Shown here piece by piece: positions 1 to 10,450 of a stretch of DNA of 42,500 nucleotides. Every line of letters starts with the position of its first letter. Position 1 is the first letter of the stretch. Both the position numbers and the translations under genes were made by a program. The stretch lies in contig CAUJGJ010000328.1 in NCBI GenBank assembly GCA_963170055.1, forward strand, positions 160,701-203,200. The letters are read 5' to 3'. This DNA comes from Halisarca cf. caerulea. Its lineage: Eukaryota > Porifera > Demospongiae > Chondrillida > Halisarcidae. The notes under the pieces are model-generated. The model saw nothing but the letters and a program-made list of their open reading frames with translations, was not told where the DNA came from and did not search any database.

Positions 1-193
1 TACCAAGACTGCAACTGACAAATTATTAATATTTTTATCCAGAGACAGAGGATCCTAGGGATGCAGATTGCTAGCAAAACCTTTCAATGGAGCGCTCAAC
101 CTCGGCCGTGGTTACAATCGCCATTTTATTTGTAGTCATTTCAGAATTGGAAGTGGAAACGACTGCCTGAGACGGCCACGTGTCAAGCGTATC

Positions 194-287
194 ATGGCGC
201 ACCAGAGGGACATCACGTCGTTTTTCAAAACAGCTGGACATATAGATTCTGTAGAAGAATCGTCTACTATTGATACCCATTGCCAAG
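194..287 (+). CDS. Possible first coding exon, transposase-like N-terminus
   Basis: An ATG at 194 opens a 31-codon stretch beginning MAHQRDITSFFK, which stops at a plausible splice donor (CCAAG|GTTAGC, phase 1) at 287/288. Short N-termini of the type 'R-x-I-x-S-F-F' are familiar from zinc-finger (TTF/hAT-like) transposases and related proteins; that likeness is inference from this motif only. No downstream exon is recognisable before the Gypsy element begins at 540, so if real, the gene is separated from its remaining exons or truncated. It could equally be chance. Confidence 0.22.
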
Positions 288-539
288 GTTAGCAATAATT
301 TTCGTGCGTTTATGGATAAGATAAATTTGTGTCTGTCAACAGTAGGAGATTAAATTATTTTGGCCATTTTTGATCTGTGCTGTTTGTTTTATGCATGTAC
401 AACATGCTTGCAGTATAATAACTATTAGTTTTTTTTCATTTATTATAAGATATTAAATCATTGTTTTTGATCATTGTCACTATATGCATGCATGTATCAA
501 TACATTGATTGATGCCGATGTTCCTAGTATTAGAAGGAT
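288..539. other. Gene-free AT-rich spacer
   Basis: I see no gene, LTR or primer-binding site here. The Gypsy element that starts at 540 should have its 5' LTR in this interval, but no sequence matching the candidate 3' LTR at 5594-5907 is present, so the 5' end of that element appears to be lost. Confidence 0.5.
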
Positions 540-2891
540 ATGGGTGAGCCCCCCCAATTGGAATCATCTTCCTACACCTCTGCAAGTACCAATGGATCAA
601 CTCTTGGGTATGATTCAGTAACTGTTATGGATGGTATGATGAACACTAGCACAAGCAGTACCCGTACGACTGTCACCACCTCTGCCAACCCTGTCACAAG
701 TGACCAGCTGTACACCAGTCACCCCAGTAATGCCATAACTACAACTATTACTAGTAAGGCCCCGGCTGTAAGTTTGGCTAGCCTGCCTTCTACATTGGAT
801 GGACCCACCGACATGCATACTCCAGGTACTTGGATGGCACAGCAGCTGCCACCTCTCAACAAGTTTTCAGGAGATGAGGATGCTAATGGAGGAGAGACCA
901 TTGAAGAGTGGTTGGAACAATTCGAACTGGTTGCCGCAGTGGCTCATTGGGACCAATCTGCAAAGCTTGCCAACCTGGTAACTCGCTTGAAGGGATCTGC
1001 TTTTGCCTTCTTCCGCTCCTGCCCAGTGGAACAGCGTAGAAGTTATCACACAATCAGTACGGAACTAAGGAAGCGGTTCACCCCTGTTCGTATCGGATCC
1101 ATACAGACAAGTCTCTTCCACGATCGGAAACAATCAGATAGTGAGACTGTGGATACATATGCCCAAGACCTACGGCACCTTTTTCATAAAGCGTACCCAA
1201 GCTCAAAGCGTGGAGCACATGAAGCAGAAGCGATTGCCCAAACAGTCCTCACCAATCAGTTTGTAGCAGGACTTCGGTCCAATATTAAAGCCAAAGTAGC
1301 TGGTACAGAAGGGACAATTGAAGAACTCCTCACCAAAGCACGGTTTTAGGAGGCAAAGGTGCGAGAACTGAGGAGCACACCGCCAAAGCCACCACTAAGT
1401 TTAAGTAGTCGTTCAAACACCCATGGTCAGTCGACACCACGGTACTCACCTACCAATGGACAGTCGGCCCGTAGAGAACAGCAGACACGATCAAATGGAC
1501 CCCGCCAGAACTCTAGGAAGTGCTACACCTGTGGTTCCACAAGTCACTTGGCCTACCAATGCCCACATCGGGAGAGAACAGGACCAGTGGAAGCTCCAGG
1601 AAAGGAGTACAGGCAGACCCATGGACGTCAAGTTGCCCACATTTCAGAGGATAAAGTTGTCATAACCCACACGGACCCGCCAACAGAGACGGTGGCGGAA
1701 CTACGCCATAAGCTTAAGGAAGCAGAGGTGAGGGAAGCTATTAGTGATGTTTGTGTTACATTACACGTGTTGGAGACAGGCCCTAATGCTAAGGGAGTCA
1801 AGTTGGGGCCTACACCAAGGACACAGGTTAAGCTAGAAGGAGAGGCCACCACAGCTTTGTTAGATACTGGATCCCCAGTTACTATTGTATCTTTAGAATA
1901 TTTGCTTCAAGTTCTTGCCCGTACTAGGCAGCCAGGGATCACACCAGAGCAGTGGCGGGCCACGGTGGAAGAGTGACTCAAACCGACCTACCTGAACCTT
2001 CGGAACTATGGTGGAGATGAGCTGAACATTGTCCGCCAGATCTCAGTCACCTTGACGCGGGAGGGACATTCGGTGACTGCCACAGTTCAAGTCCACGTCG
2101 CAGCCCCTGTCCCACTACTGATCAGAACAGATGTCCTACCCCAGTTGGGCTTCCAATTCCTACAAAAGGACCGCCATGAATGCCAAAACTTACTCAAATT
2201 GGATAGGGACCCCAGTGACCCAGGGCCATCCACTAAGCAGCACAGTGAGGGGGGCACTCGGGTATTAGCAGAGCAAGATGCTACAGTCCGATTGCTACAG
2301 GCCACAAGACTTCCCCCTCGTCATGCCAAGCTTGTCCGTGTGCATACGTCATGTTCACAGGTACCCTCTACATCCTTATTTTCCCCAGACCCGGTAGTAA
2401 GAATGGATGAGTCACTACAGATCCAAGAATCAGTAGTAGAACCAGACAGTGAGAATCACTTTGTTATCCTTGTGGAAAATCACACTTGCGCCCCTGTTAC
2501 CCTTAATGAAGGCGATGCCCTGGGTACTCTTCATGGAGTGCAACTCCCGGATGTTGTGGGAGATCCTTCTGTATCACGTCCTGGAGCAGAGGAAGCCGAT
2601 AGACAGCAGCAACTTCCACAGGTAGCCAGGGTAGTCGCTGTGGGTCAGTCTGCGGGAGATAGAGAGCAACAACTCAGAGAGGTCCTTAAAGTGGATCATG
2701 AGCATTTGTCTGAAGATTACCAGCACCAGTTGGAGGAGTTAGTTGTCGAGTACCAGGATGTGTTTTCTTTAAACCCATTGGATATTGGATCAACTAATGT
2801 GATTTCACATCACATCGACACTGGGGAACAACCCCCAATCAAGCAGGCTGCATGCAAGGCGTACCCCTTTTGTTCTGAGACAGCGGATTGA
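540..2891 (+). pseudogene. gag-pro: Gypsy gag-protease region, broken by two stops and a frameshift
   Basis: One reading frame runs from ATG 540 through a retrotransposon gag domain (around W-L-E-Q-F, nt 900-1350), a CCHC zinc knuckle (CYTCGSTSHLAYQC, nt 1531-1572), and an aspartic protease active site (LLDTGSPVTIV, nt about 1858-1890). A TAG at 1347-1349 and a TGA at 1974-1976 interrupt it, and the same frame resumes immediately after each. Near 2853-2860 the frame shifts by one base relative to the RT-integrase frame, so this frame ends at 2891. The TAG lies before the zinc knuckle, so it is not a natural gag-pol boundary. Both stops are single substitutions away from sense codons. In the family, Gag packages RNA and the protease matures the polyprotein. 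Confidence 0.85.
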
Positions 2892-5559
2892 GGAACTCAC
2901 CCAAGAGATGCTTGAAGCAGGAGTTATCCAACCATCCACAAGCCCCTGGGCCAGCCCAGTAGTGCTAGGGCGTAAAAAGGATGGCAGCCATCGCTTTTGT
3001 GTGGATTATCGAAGATTGAATGCTGTTACGAAGATGGATGTATTTCCTTTGCCGAGGATTGATGACACACTGGACCTTCTGGCAAAGACAAAGTACTTTA
3101 CAACACTGGATCTAGCATCAGGGTACTGGCAGGTGAAGATGGACCCCGAGTCACAAGAGAAGACTGCATTTGCCACACATTCCGGATTGTATGAATTCGC
3201 AGTGATGCCGTTTGGCTTGTGCAACGCACCAGCAACCTTTCAGAGGTTAATGGAAGCAGTTTTGGCAGGTGTGGCCCGTGAAAAGTGTATGGTCTACTTG
3301 GATGATGTGCTTGTGATTGGTCAGACTTTTGAGGAACATAATATGGACAATCTAAGGTGTGTGTTTAATCGCCTACGAACAGCCGAATTAAAGCTGAAGC
3401 CTACAAAGTGCTACTTTGGCAGCCAGCAGGTCGAGTACCTAGGATACCTCGTTTCACAGGACGGGATCTCTGCTGACCTGAGGAAAGTTAGGGCCATCCG
3501 TGATTTTCCATCCCCTCATGATGCCAAGACCCTTCAGTCATTTCTTGGACTTGCTTCATATTACCGCCGATTTATACCTAATTTCTCTGTAGTGGCCAAC
3601 CCCCTGTTTGCCCTGACTAGGAAGGCCGTGGATTTTGTGTGGAATTCAACTTTTCAAGCTGCTTTTAATCAGCTGAAGCAACTACTTTCCGAAGCACCTG
3701 TCTTAGCTTTTCCCTTATTTGACCGTGGATTTCGCCTGGATACTGATGCCTCTGGTCGTGGGCTAGGTGCTGTCTTATCTCAGCTACAAGATGACGGATC
3801 AACCCGACCCATTGCATTTGCTAGCCGTAGCCTACAAAACCATGAAAAGAACTATGGAGTAACCGAATTGGAGGCCCTCGACGTGGTGTGGGCAGTTAAG
3901 CACTTTAAGCACTATTTATATGGACAAGCCTGTGATGTCTTCACTGACCATGAGGCCCTGAAGGCGCTTTTGAATACGCCTCATCCCTCTGGAAAACTAG
4001 CACGATGGGGATTAGCTCTTCAAGAAGTCAATCTGACAATCCACTATCGCCCTGGAAGAAAAAATGCAAATGCTGATGCCCTGTCACGCTACCCACAGCT
4101 GGAATCAGTTGATCAGGAGAGCGCTGAGGATACTGCAGTAATTGCTAGCCTAAGCCCTGTGACTCTGTCAAAGAGCGGGGAGAAGACGCTGATGCAGCGA
4201 CAGTGTGAGGATCCTGAACTGAGTATCATCATCGCCTATCTGGAAAACAACCAACTACCAGAAGACTTAAAAAGAGCTAGAGAGTTGACACTCAGTAAAC
4301 CGCAGTATCACATACAGGATGGAACCCTCTTCTACGTGGCAAAGGACAAAACTCTTCGGATAATTCCTCCCGCCAGGGACCGACAAGCTATCTTTGATGA
4401 GGTTCACAGCAGTATCTTTGGTGGACACCTCCGAGAAGCCAAGATTCATAGTCAGCTTGCAAAACACTACTGGTGGTCGGGAATGAGGAGGGATATCCAA
4501 ACTTGGTGTGCCTCCTGTTTGACCTGTGCAACCCGAGGAATCAGCAAAGCCCCTCGCGTACCACTAACCCCTATTCCTGTAGCCGGACCGTTCGATCGTG
4601 TTGGTGTGGATGTAATTCAGTTTCCAAGATCTCGATCTGGAAAACAATATGCCGTAGTGTTTGTCGACTACCTGACCAAGTGGCCGGAGGTCTTCGCCAC
4701 CAAGGATCAGACCGCACTGACGATAGCTAGACTATTTGTGCAACAGATTGTGAGTCGACATGGTGTGCCTGCACAGTTACTCTCCGACAGAGGACCAGCC
4801 TTTTTGTCTCGCCTTATGATAGAAATTTGTTCCATACTTGGTGTGGACAAGATCAATACTACAGCATACCACCCACAAACGGATGGCTTAGTGGAGCGCT
4901 TTAACAGAACGCTTACTGCCATGCTTTCGAAGAAAGTTGACGCAAATGGAGAAGACTGGGATGAACACCTTCCTTTTGTGCTATTTGCTTACCGAGCTAG
5001 CCTGCAGGAATCAACTCAAGAATCCCCTTTCTACTTACTGTATGGACGGGACCCTAAACTTCCATCTGTTTTAGCTTTGGACCGTGAACCCACCCGTGAA
5101 GATGTCGATCTATGTACCTACAGTGCCAAAGTTACAGAGCGACTCCAAGAAGCGTGGGACTTAGCTCAATCATCAATTAAGGACGCTCAACGGAAGCAGA
5201 AGTCATTCTATGACCGCAACACTAAGCCCCATCACTTCCGTACTGGACAACGTGTGTTTGTCTACATGCCTGGAGCCAAGCAAGGAAAAGCCTACAAGTT
5301 CGCTAGACCCTGTCATGGCCCGTTTCGAATTACTAGTGTTTCTGAAACTGGAGTATCGGTACGCCCTGTGGACAAACCCGAAGGAGATCTGATCCGGGTA
5401 GCTTTTAACCGCTTGAGAGCCTGTCCCGATAGTATTACCAATACATTTTGGCCACCCCGTACTAGAGAAGGGCCCCAGTCACCCTTGGACGGAGGTACCA
5501 AGCACGCTCCTGCTAGCAACCACATTTGGAAAGGCCGCCTACGGAGCAAGACTCCCTAG
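2857..5559 (+). CDS. pol: Gypsy pol: reverse transcriptase, RNase H, integrase
   Basis: This is an uninterrupted frame of about 900 codons; the first ATG is at 2908, but homology to the start of RT begins near 2857, so the true protein is the downstream part of a gag-pol polyprotein and not an independent start. RT motifs include LDLASGYWQVKM and the catalytic YLDDV (YLDD at nt 3295-3306). RNase H shows TDASGRGLGAVL (nt about 3738-3775). Integrase has an HHCC zinc finger (H/H near 4400-4425, C-x2-C near 4507-4527), the DDE residues in GVDVIQF, LLSDRGPAF and LVERFNRT, and a GPF motif (nt about 5320) typical of Gypsy integrases. No chromodomain is visible at the C-terminus. Expression would need the upstream gag frame, which is broken, so the copy is unlikely to make this protein. 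Confidence 0.9.
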   Translation, partial: RRTPFVLRQRIEELTQEMLEAGVIQPSTSPWASPVVLGRKKDGSHRFCVDYRRLNAVTKMDVFPLPRIDDTLDLLAKTKYFTTLDLASGYWQVKMDPESQEKTAFATHSGLYEFAVMPFGLCNAPATFQRLMEAVLAGVAREKCMVYLDDVLVIGQTFEEHNMDNLRCVFNRLRTAELKLKPTKCYFGSQQVEYLGYLVSQDGISADLRKVRAIRDFPSPHDAKTLQSFLGLASYYRRFIPNFSVVANPLFALTRKAVDFVWNSTFQAAFNQLKQLLSEAPVLAFPLFDRGFRLDTDASGRGLGAVLSQLQDDGSTRPIAFASRSLQNHEKNYGVTELEALDVVWAVKHFKHYLYGQACDVFTDHEALKALLNTPHPSGKLARWGLALQEVNLTIHYRPGRKNANADALSRYPQLESVDQESAEDTAVIASLSPVTLSKSGEKTLMQRQCEDPELSIIIAYLENNQLPEDLKRARELTLSKPQYHIQDGTLFYVAKDKTLRIIPPARDRQAIFDEVHSSIFGGHLREAKIHSQLAKHYWWSGMRRDIQTWCASCLTCATRGISKAPRVPLTPIPVAGPFDRVGVDVIQFPRSRSGKQYAVVFVDYLTKWPEVFATKDQTALTIARLFVQQIVSRHGVPAQLLSDRGPAFLSRLMIEICSILGVDKINTTAYHPQTDGLVERFNRTLTAMLSKKVDANGEDWDEHLPFVLFAYRASLQESTQESPFYLLYGRDPKLPSVLALDREPTREDVDLCTYSAKVTERLQEAWDLAQSSIKDAQRKQKSFYDRNTKPHHFRTGQRVFVYMPGAKQGKAYKFARPCHGPFRITSVSETGVSVRPVDKPEGDLIRVAFNRLRACPDSITNTFWPPRTREGPQSPLDGGTKHAPASNHIWKGRLRSKTP

Positions 5560-5593
5560 CTGGTCGAGGACGCCCATCACAAGAGCGGGGAAT

Positions 5594-5907
5594 TGTAACG
5601 TTTCTAGACTTTTGTGTAGTGTATGTAGAAACATGTATAGGCCGAGTACAGTATTGCTTATTGTGTTGCTTAACAGTAGTGTGTTATTATATAGGTTACG
5701 CAGTACTTGATGTTGTCACGTGCCCTATGACGATGTATTACACCTCATTAACTGTAAACAGGCGCAATGCCTAACTCTTTTTGTTCTATATGTGGTTGGA
5801 CCGTGTGGCAGTGGCCAGGTCGTTGTTGAGCAGAGTAATGATGGCAGTGACAGTGTGTTCGGAGATTTTCGCGTAGCCGACGGCAATAGTCTTAGCTGAT
5901 TGCTACA
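5594..5907 (+). repeat. Candidate 3' LTR of the left Gypsy element
   Basis: It follows a purine-rich tract, begins TGTAACG and could end at TGCTACA just before a (TA)n run. There is no second copy in the window to prove it, so both ends are tentative. Confidence 0.3.
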
Positions 5908-6233
5908 TATATATATATATACATATATTATATATATTATATATAAAATATATTATATATAACTGTACTAGTATATCAAGCATGATATATATCGATCGAG
6001 GTTATTGCCCAAAGCCAATGTTAAGGTTGTGAGTGATGACCTGCATGGATCGCAAGTGAACTGGGATCTAACTAACTTCTATATTTCGTGTAAATCGATT
6101 AATTTTCAATTAGTAGACTTGATTGACAAAAATTGATTTCATTAACACCTGGTAGTTATTATCTGGGTGATAACATGTCCATGGCCAGTTTTTCATTTGA
6201 TCATGATCTTTCACAAATTGGGATACAGAAATA

Positions 6234-6305
<72 letters not shown>
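5908..6305. repeat. AT-rich spacer with (TA)n microsatellite
   Basis: It contains short TA-rich runs at 5908-5960 and a nearly pure (TA)n array at about 6240-6305. No gene is seen. The array abuts the first non-LTR relic directly. Confidence 0.85.
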
Positions 6306-6308
<3 letters not shown>

Positions 6309-7142
6309 GGGTCATGCCCTCGAAGCTTGGTCTGCCATGCTCGTCTCTGAGGCTGATCCACCTACTGGTGCTGAGGCTATCCTCCGGATCCAGTAGTGAA
6401 GAGCCATTTCAACTCGCTTTTATTCTCTGCAGACCCTGAAGGGAAAACGGCTCGGTTGTTAGCCTGCCGGAGTCGGGTGCCTGGTTAAGTGCCCCTCCCA
6501 CCTCAGCTCTCGGCCTCCGTATGGTGAATGATACTATACGAGTAGCTGTTGGTCTCCGCCTAGGAGCTCAACTATGTGCTACTCATAGTTGTCCACACTG
6601 TGGTATGGAGGTAGATACCACAGGAGTCCATGGGCTTAGCTGTAGGAGAAGTGAAGGCAGGATTCCACGCCATGCAGCACTTAACAACATTGTCCACTGG
6701 ACACTCACATCTGCCAACATCCCAGCAACTCTGGAGCCTCGAGGTCTCTGCCGTTTGGATGGGAAGCGACCTGACGGCCTTACCATCGTCCCCTGGGCAA
6801 AGGGGCAAACCCTGGTCTGGGATGTCACGTGCTGGGACTCTTTTGCGCCCTGCAACATACGCATGCATGTCTTCATCTCGGGCTGGGTCGCTTGCTGATC
6901 ACGCTGCTGAAAGGAAGAGGTCTTTGTATGAGGAGCCATCTATCACGCACATCTTCCAACCAATAGCATTTGAATCTACTGGAGTATTTGGCCAGGATGC
7001 CCTTGATTTCTTTTATGATCTTGCACAAAGATCCCGCTGCATCACGCATGATCCCCTCACCTATTTGAAACTCTGTCAAAAAATCAGTGTTTGTATGCAA
7101 AATTTCAATGCTGTATCTATTAATGGCTGTTGTACTGTGTGA
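6306..7142 (+). pseudogene. 5'-truncated RLE-type non-LTR retrotransposon relic
   Basis: Translated pieces in several frames match the C-terminal third of the intact element at 7411-10335. The first piece (about 6306-6396) matches the region before the zinc finger. The stretch about 6490-6870 contains the zinc-finger Cys/His set (C-P-H-C, H-G-L-S-C), the KRPDGLTIVPW segment and WDVTCWD. After a frameshift near 6850, the frame ending at 7142 matches the last about 90 residues (RKRSLYEE...ISVCMQNFNAVSINGC). The RT domain is absent. The amino-acid differences from the neighbour are large, so this is a different subfamily or an old copy, not a recent duplicate. 5' truncation is usual for target-primed reverse transcription. 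Confidence 0.85.
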
Positions 7143-7223
7143 ATTATATTATTATGTGATGTCTTTTTTGTTGTTGTTTTTTTCCTTTTGCTTTCTTGCT
7201 GCTAAAATAATAATGATTTATAT

Positions 7224-7251
7224 TATATATATATATATATGATGATGATGA
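7224..7251. repeat. (TA)n plus (GAT)n between two non-LTR elements
   Basis: A short (TA)n run (7224-7240) passes into GATGATGATGA. It marks the 3' tail of the relic and the 5' boundary of the next element. Confidence 0.8.
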
Positions 7252-7257
7252 CGTGAG

Positions 7258-7268
7258 AAGATGGCGGC
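7258..7268 (+). promoter_or_regulatory. YY1-like motif at the element's 5' end
   Basis: AAGATGGCGGC matches the well-known YY1-type motif found near transcription starts of TATA-less promoters and in the 5' end of mammalian L1. Here it sits within about 10 bp of the inferred 5' end of the non-LTR element, where an internal promoter would be expected. Function is inference. Confidence 0.35.
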
Positions 7269-7346
7269 AGCGCGATGATCAGCGCTAATCTGTATTTCTG
7301 AAGATCTGTTCATATACTCCTTATAGCCTTAGCCTCCTCAGCGAAT

Positions 7347-7394
7347 CTCTTATTGATTGTTACAATCAATCTCTTATTGATTGTTACAATCAAT
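7347..7394 (+). repeat. Two tandem 24-bp units, each palindromic
   Basis: The unit at 7347-7370 is repeated exactly at 7371-7394. Each unit contains a perfect inverted repeat, ATTGATTG-TTA-CAATCAAT. It lies in the 5' leader immediately before the ORF, so it would form one or two hairpins in RNA. Confidence 0.9.
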
Positions 7395-7410
7395 TTTCAG
7401 AAGATTGTGG

Positions 7411-10335
7411 ATGCTGTCTCCTGGTTTCGTAACAGTTAGTACAGTTTTTGTCCTTCTTTTGTCGGGACGTTTCCATTCCTCCATCTTGGTCGGTATTCGA
7501 AGGATGCCTCGTGCTAGCATGATCAGCGCCCCATGCTCCGCTTGTGGAACAGTCATGCAAGTTCGGCTGGATGGGAACATCAGGATTCATGGTCCTGTCA
7601 ATTCTAGATGCCCAGGCTCCGAGCGCCCTCCCGACAGGCCAGCACCTCCAAACGTTACCCCGCTGGTCCCCTCCACCGATCCCATTCAAGAGAGCGATGA
7701 GTGTGCCCAAATAAATCCTGGTCGAGCGAAAGTCAAAATACTAGGGAGGATTCCTCGTCCTGCACGCGATGTTGCCGCTAGGAAGTTGGCAGAGATCCTG
7801 AACGAAGTTTGCTCAGAAAATAGCATCGTAGCCTGGGAGCGCCTCTTCCTTTTCGGTAGGCGATGTCTTCAAGCCCCTGCCAGGGGTGGCCACAGGCGGA
7901 ATTTGGCCTCTTTCGTACAAAGATTGGTCGCCGACGAGAAGGATTCGGTAGTGGATATCCAGCACAAGGTTAAGCCAGCCGGGGATCCCCTGAGGAACCT
8001 AGCGGCTCGGGTAGCTGCTAAATTAGAAGAAGGGGATTTCAGAGGAGCAGTGAGGATTGCTAGTTCAAATGAGTGCTTTGCTCCCACAAATGATGCCACT
8101 CTACACCTACTCAAGGAGAAGCACCCTTGTCAGCACCCTAACTGTGCAATGCCACAAGGGCCAGATCAGCTCAGTACCCTTGAAGTATCTCCATCTGATG
8201 TCATCTCAGCAATTCAGTCCTTTCCAGCAGGGTCAGCAGGTGGCCCTGACGGATTGCGACCCCAACACCTCAAAGACCTGATTATGGGCAGATCAGGCTT
8301 TGGTGCAACCCTCTTGTCACAGGCCTTGTCCCGTTTTGTGAATTTTGTCATCAGTGGAGAAGTTCTTGATGCTGCTAGGCCATTCTTCTTCGGGGCAACT
8401 TTGGTAGCTTTGTCCAAACCTGAGGGTGGAGTAAGGCCAATTGCTGTTGGTTGTACTCTAAGGCGTTTGGTTGGTAAATGTGCTGGCCAGTCTATCCGTG
8501 AAGCTATGGGTGACTTGCTGTCACCAATCCAGCTTGGTTACGGCACCCCTTTGGGGGCTGAGGCTGCTGTCCACGCTGCTCGCACCTATCTCCACAACAT
8601 GCATCCTGAGAGCCTAATGTTGAAAGTGGACTTCTGTAATGCCTTCAACAGCATCAGGAGAGACAAGGTACTTCACTCGGTCCTTGAGTTAGCACCAGAA
8701 ATCTATCTGCTGGTTTTTTCAGCATACAGCAAGCCGTCTCTTCTGTTTTTTGGAAACCACATTGTTGAGTCTGCCGAAGGTGTTCAACAAGGTGATCCTT
8801 TAGGCCCTCTTTTGTTCAGTCTAGCAATCCATCGTTTGCTCAGCCATCTAAAGGCAGATTTCAAGGTGTTCTACTTGGATGATGGCACCCTTGGGGGTAC
8901 CCCTGAAGAAGTTGTAGAAGACCTTCGGAGAATAGAAGATGCTGCTGATGACCTTGGGCTAGTTCTGAACCACAGGAAATCAGAAGTTATCTGTTCGGAT
9001 CCCACAACTAAATGCTACATGCTGTCTGTGTCTCCAGACTTTCACCATGTGGATCCTGCCAAGGCCTGCCTCCTAGGATCCCCAATTGGGGACAGGGAGT
9101 CCATTGATGAGGTTCTTGAAGTGAAGCGAAGTACCCTGGAATTGCTGGGAGAGAGACTTTCACTTTTGCACTCCCAGGATGCCCTATGTTTATTGAGAAA
9201 TGCCTTTTCACTTCCAAAGGTATTGTATGTTCTAAGAACAGCCCCGTGTTTCCAGTCCCCCATCCTACTCGATCTAGATCAGCTCCAAAGGTCATTACTT
9301 GAGTGTATTTGCAACATCCAACTGAGCAATGAAGCCTGGAACCAAGCATCCTTACCCATCAAATCTGGAGGTTTGGGGATCAGGAGCTTTGCCATGCTGG
9401 CACCCTCTGCATTTCTTGCATCTGCTGCTGGCAGCTCCTGTATCTCCCAGAAGATCCTCCCTATTTCCATGCAAGGTCTCCCCAATCCACTCCAGGTCAA
9501 CGCCCTCGCACTCTGGTCTCAGAGTCACAATGTGGAGGCACCTTCAGGACCAGATGTACATAAACAAAAGGCTTGGGACTCTCCACAGGTGAAAGCAGCC
9601 TTCTCGGTCCTTCTTGATGCTGCCATTCCCCGGGATAAAGGGCGCTTGCTGGCTGTCCAAAGGAAGGAGTCTGGTGCCTGGCTTACAGCTCCACCAGTGA
9701 CATCTCTTGGCCTCCGACTGGAAGACGAAACTGTGAGAATTGGGGTTGGACTAAGACTTGGTGTACCTATATGCTCCACCCACAAATGCACCCAGTGTGG
9801 GGACCAGGTGGATGTCTATGGTACACACGGTCTCCATTGCCGAAAGAAACCTGGCGTTCACTCCCGTCACACGGCCCTGAATGATGAAATCAAGAGATCT
9901 CTGGTGGCTGCAGAAGTACCGGCCATTCTGGAGCCTGTTGGTCTTTGCCGATCGGACGGCAAGCGTCCCGACGGTGTTACCATCATCCCATGGAAAAGAG
10001 GACGCCCCCTGACATGGGACGTAACCTGTTGGGATACTTTTGCCCCTTCGTATACCTCAATTGCAGCATCAGGGGCAGGTGCAACGGCAAATCGTGCAGA
10101 AACCAGGAAACTGAGTCTCTACAGTGAACTATCTCGCACCCACTATTTCGTCCCCATTGGTATAGAGACCCTTGGTGCTTTTGGTGATGAGGCCCTGTCC
10201 TTCTTAAAAGAATTAGGGCATTTAATGCAAGTCAAATCTTTAGAAACTCAATCCTACCATTTTTTGTGTCAAAGAATCAGTATTATCATACATAGGTTTA
10301 ATTCTGTAGCAATTTTGTCTTGTAGTAAGGTGTAG
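7411..10335 (+). CDS. Non-LTR retrotransposon protein: zinc finger, RT, RLE-type endonuclease
   Basis: The frame is open for 974 codons from ATG 7411; a second in-frame ATG at 7504 (943 aa) is also possible, and the frame is open a little upstream of 7411 without ATG. Residues about 42-67 hold a C-x2-C-x14-H-x6-C finger. RT spans about 260-560 with GGPDGLRPQHL, KVDFCNAFNSI, QQGDPLGPLLFS and the catalytic FYLDDGTLGG (YLDD at 488-491). Near the C-terminus a CTQCG...HGLHC zinc knuckle (from about residue 793) is followed by KRPDGVTIIPW and WDVTCWD, which resemble the PD...D core of restriction-like endonucleases of R2/NeSL-type elements. No N-terminal AP endonuclease is present. The frame has no stop or shift, so the element could be active. 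Clade assignment is inference; a phylogeny would settle it. Confidence 0.85.
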   Translation: MLSPGFVTVSTVFVLLLSGRFHSSILVGIRRMPRASMISAPCSACGTVMQVRLDGNIRIHGPVNSRCPGSERPPDRPAPPNVTPLVPSTDPIQESDECAQINPGRAKVKILGRIPRPARDVAARKLAEILNEVCSENSIVAWERLFLFGRRCLQAPARGGHRRNLASFVQRLVADEKDSVVDIQHKVKPAGDPLRNLAARVAAKLEEGDFRGAVRIASSNECFAPTNDATLHLLKEKHPCQHPNCAMPQGPDQLSTLEVSPSDVISAIQSFPAGSAGGPDGLRPQHLKDLIMGRSGFGATLLSQALSRFVNFVISGEVLDAARPFFFGATLVALSKPEGGVRPIAVGCTLRRLVGKCAGQSIREAMGDLLSPIQLGYGTPLGAEAAVHAARTYLHNMHPESLMLKVDFCNAFNSIRRDKVLHSVLELAPEIYLLVFSAYSKPSLLFFGNHIVESAEGVQQGDPLGPLLFSLAIHRLLSHLKADFKVFYLDDGTLGGTPEEVVEDLRRIEDAADDLGLVLNHRKSEVICSDPTTKCYMLSVSPDFHHVDPAKACLLGSPIGDRESIDEVLEVKRSTLELLGERLSLLHSQDALCLLRNAFSLPKVLYVLRTAPCFQSPILLDLDQLQRSLLECICNIQLSNEAWNQASLPIKSGGLGIRSFAMLAPSAFLASAAGSSCISQKILPISMQGLPNPLQVNALALWSQSHNVEAPSGPDVHKQKAWDSPQVKAAFSVLLDAAIPRDKGRLLAVQRKESGAWLTAPPVTSLGLRLEDETVRIGVGLRLGVPICSTHKCTQCGDQVDVYGTHGLHCRKKPGVHSRHTALNDEIKRSLVAAEVPAILEPVGLCRSDGKRPDGVTIIPWKRGRPLTWDVTCWDTFAPSYTSIAASGAGATANRAETRKLSLYSELSRTHYFVPIGIETLGAFGDEALSFLKELGHLMQVKSLETQSYHFLCQRISIIIHRFNSVAILSCSKV

Positions 10336-10450
10336 ATCTAGGTTAAATTTTTTTCTCTTAATTTGTTCATGTTATTTGTATTTATATAGTACTCCACTGT
10401 ATGTCTTTACCACTTTAATTAATAATTATGTTGAAAAAAAAAAACAACAA

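Larger units (their letters stand above)
540..5907 (+). mobile_element. Ty3/Gypsy LTR retrotransposon, 5' LTR missing
   Basis: Gag, CCHC zinc knuckle, aspartic protease, reverse transcriptase, RNase H and integrase occur in that order, which is the Ty3/Gypsy order (integrase last). A purine-rich tract (AAGAGCGGGG, 5581-5590) just after pol is followed by TG at 5594, a plausible 3' LTR start. No matching 5' LTR is found upstream of gag, so this is a 5'-truncated copy. Two in-frame stops and one frameshift in the gag-protease half mark it as a dead copy, while the polymerase half is undamaged. Confidence 0.88.

Noticed and set aside
288..539. 5' LTR of the left Gypsy element
   Set aside because: No sequence similar to 5594-5907 and no primer-binding site was found.
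1347..1349. TAG in gag as a readthrough gag-pol boundary
   Set aside because: The zinc knuckle, part of Gag, comes after it, and a second stop follows at 1974, so damage is simpler.
6110..6439. Tyr-Ile repeat proteins on both strands
   Set aside because: They come from the (TA)n array; only the short stretch after 6306 shows homology, to the non-LTR element.
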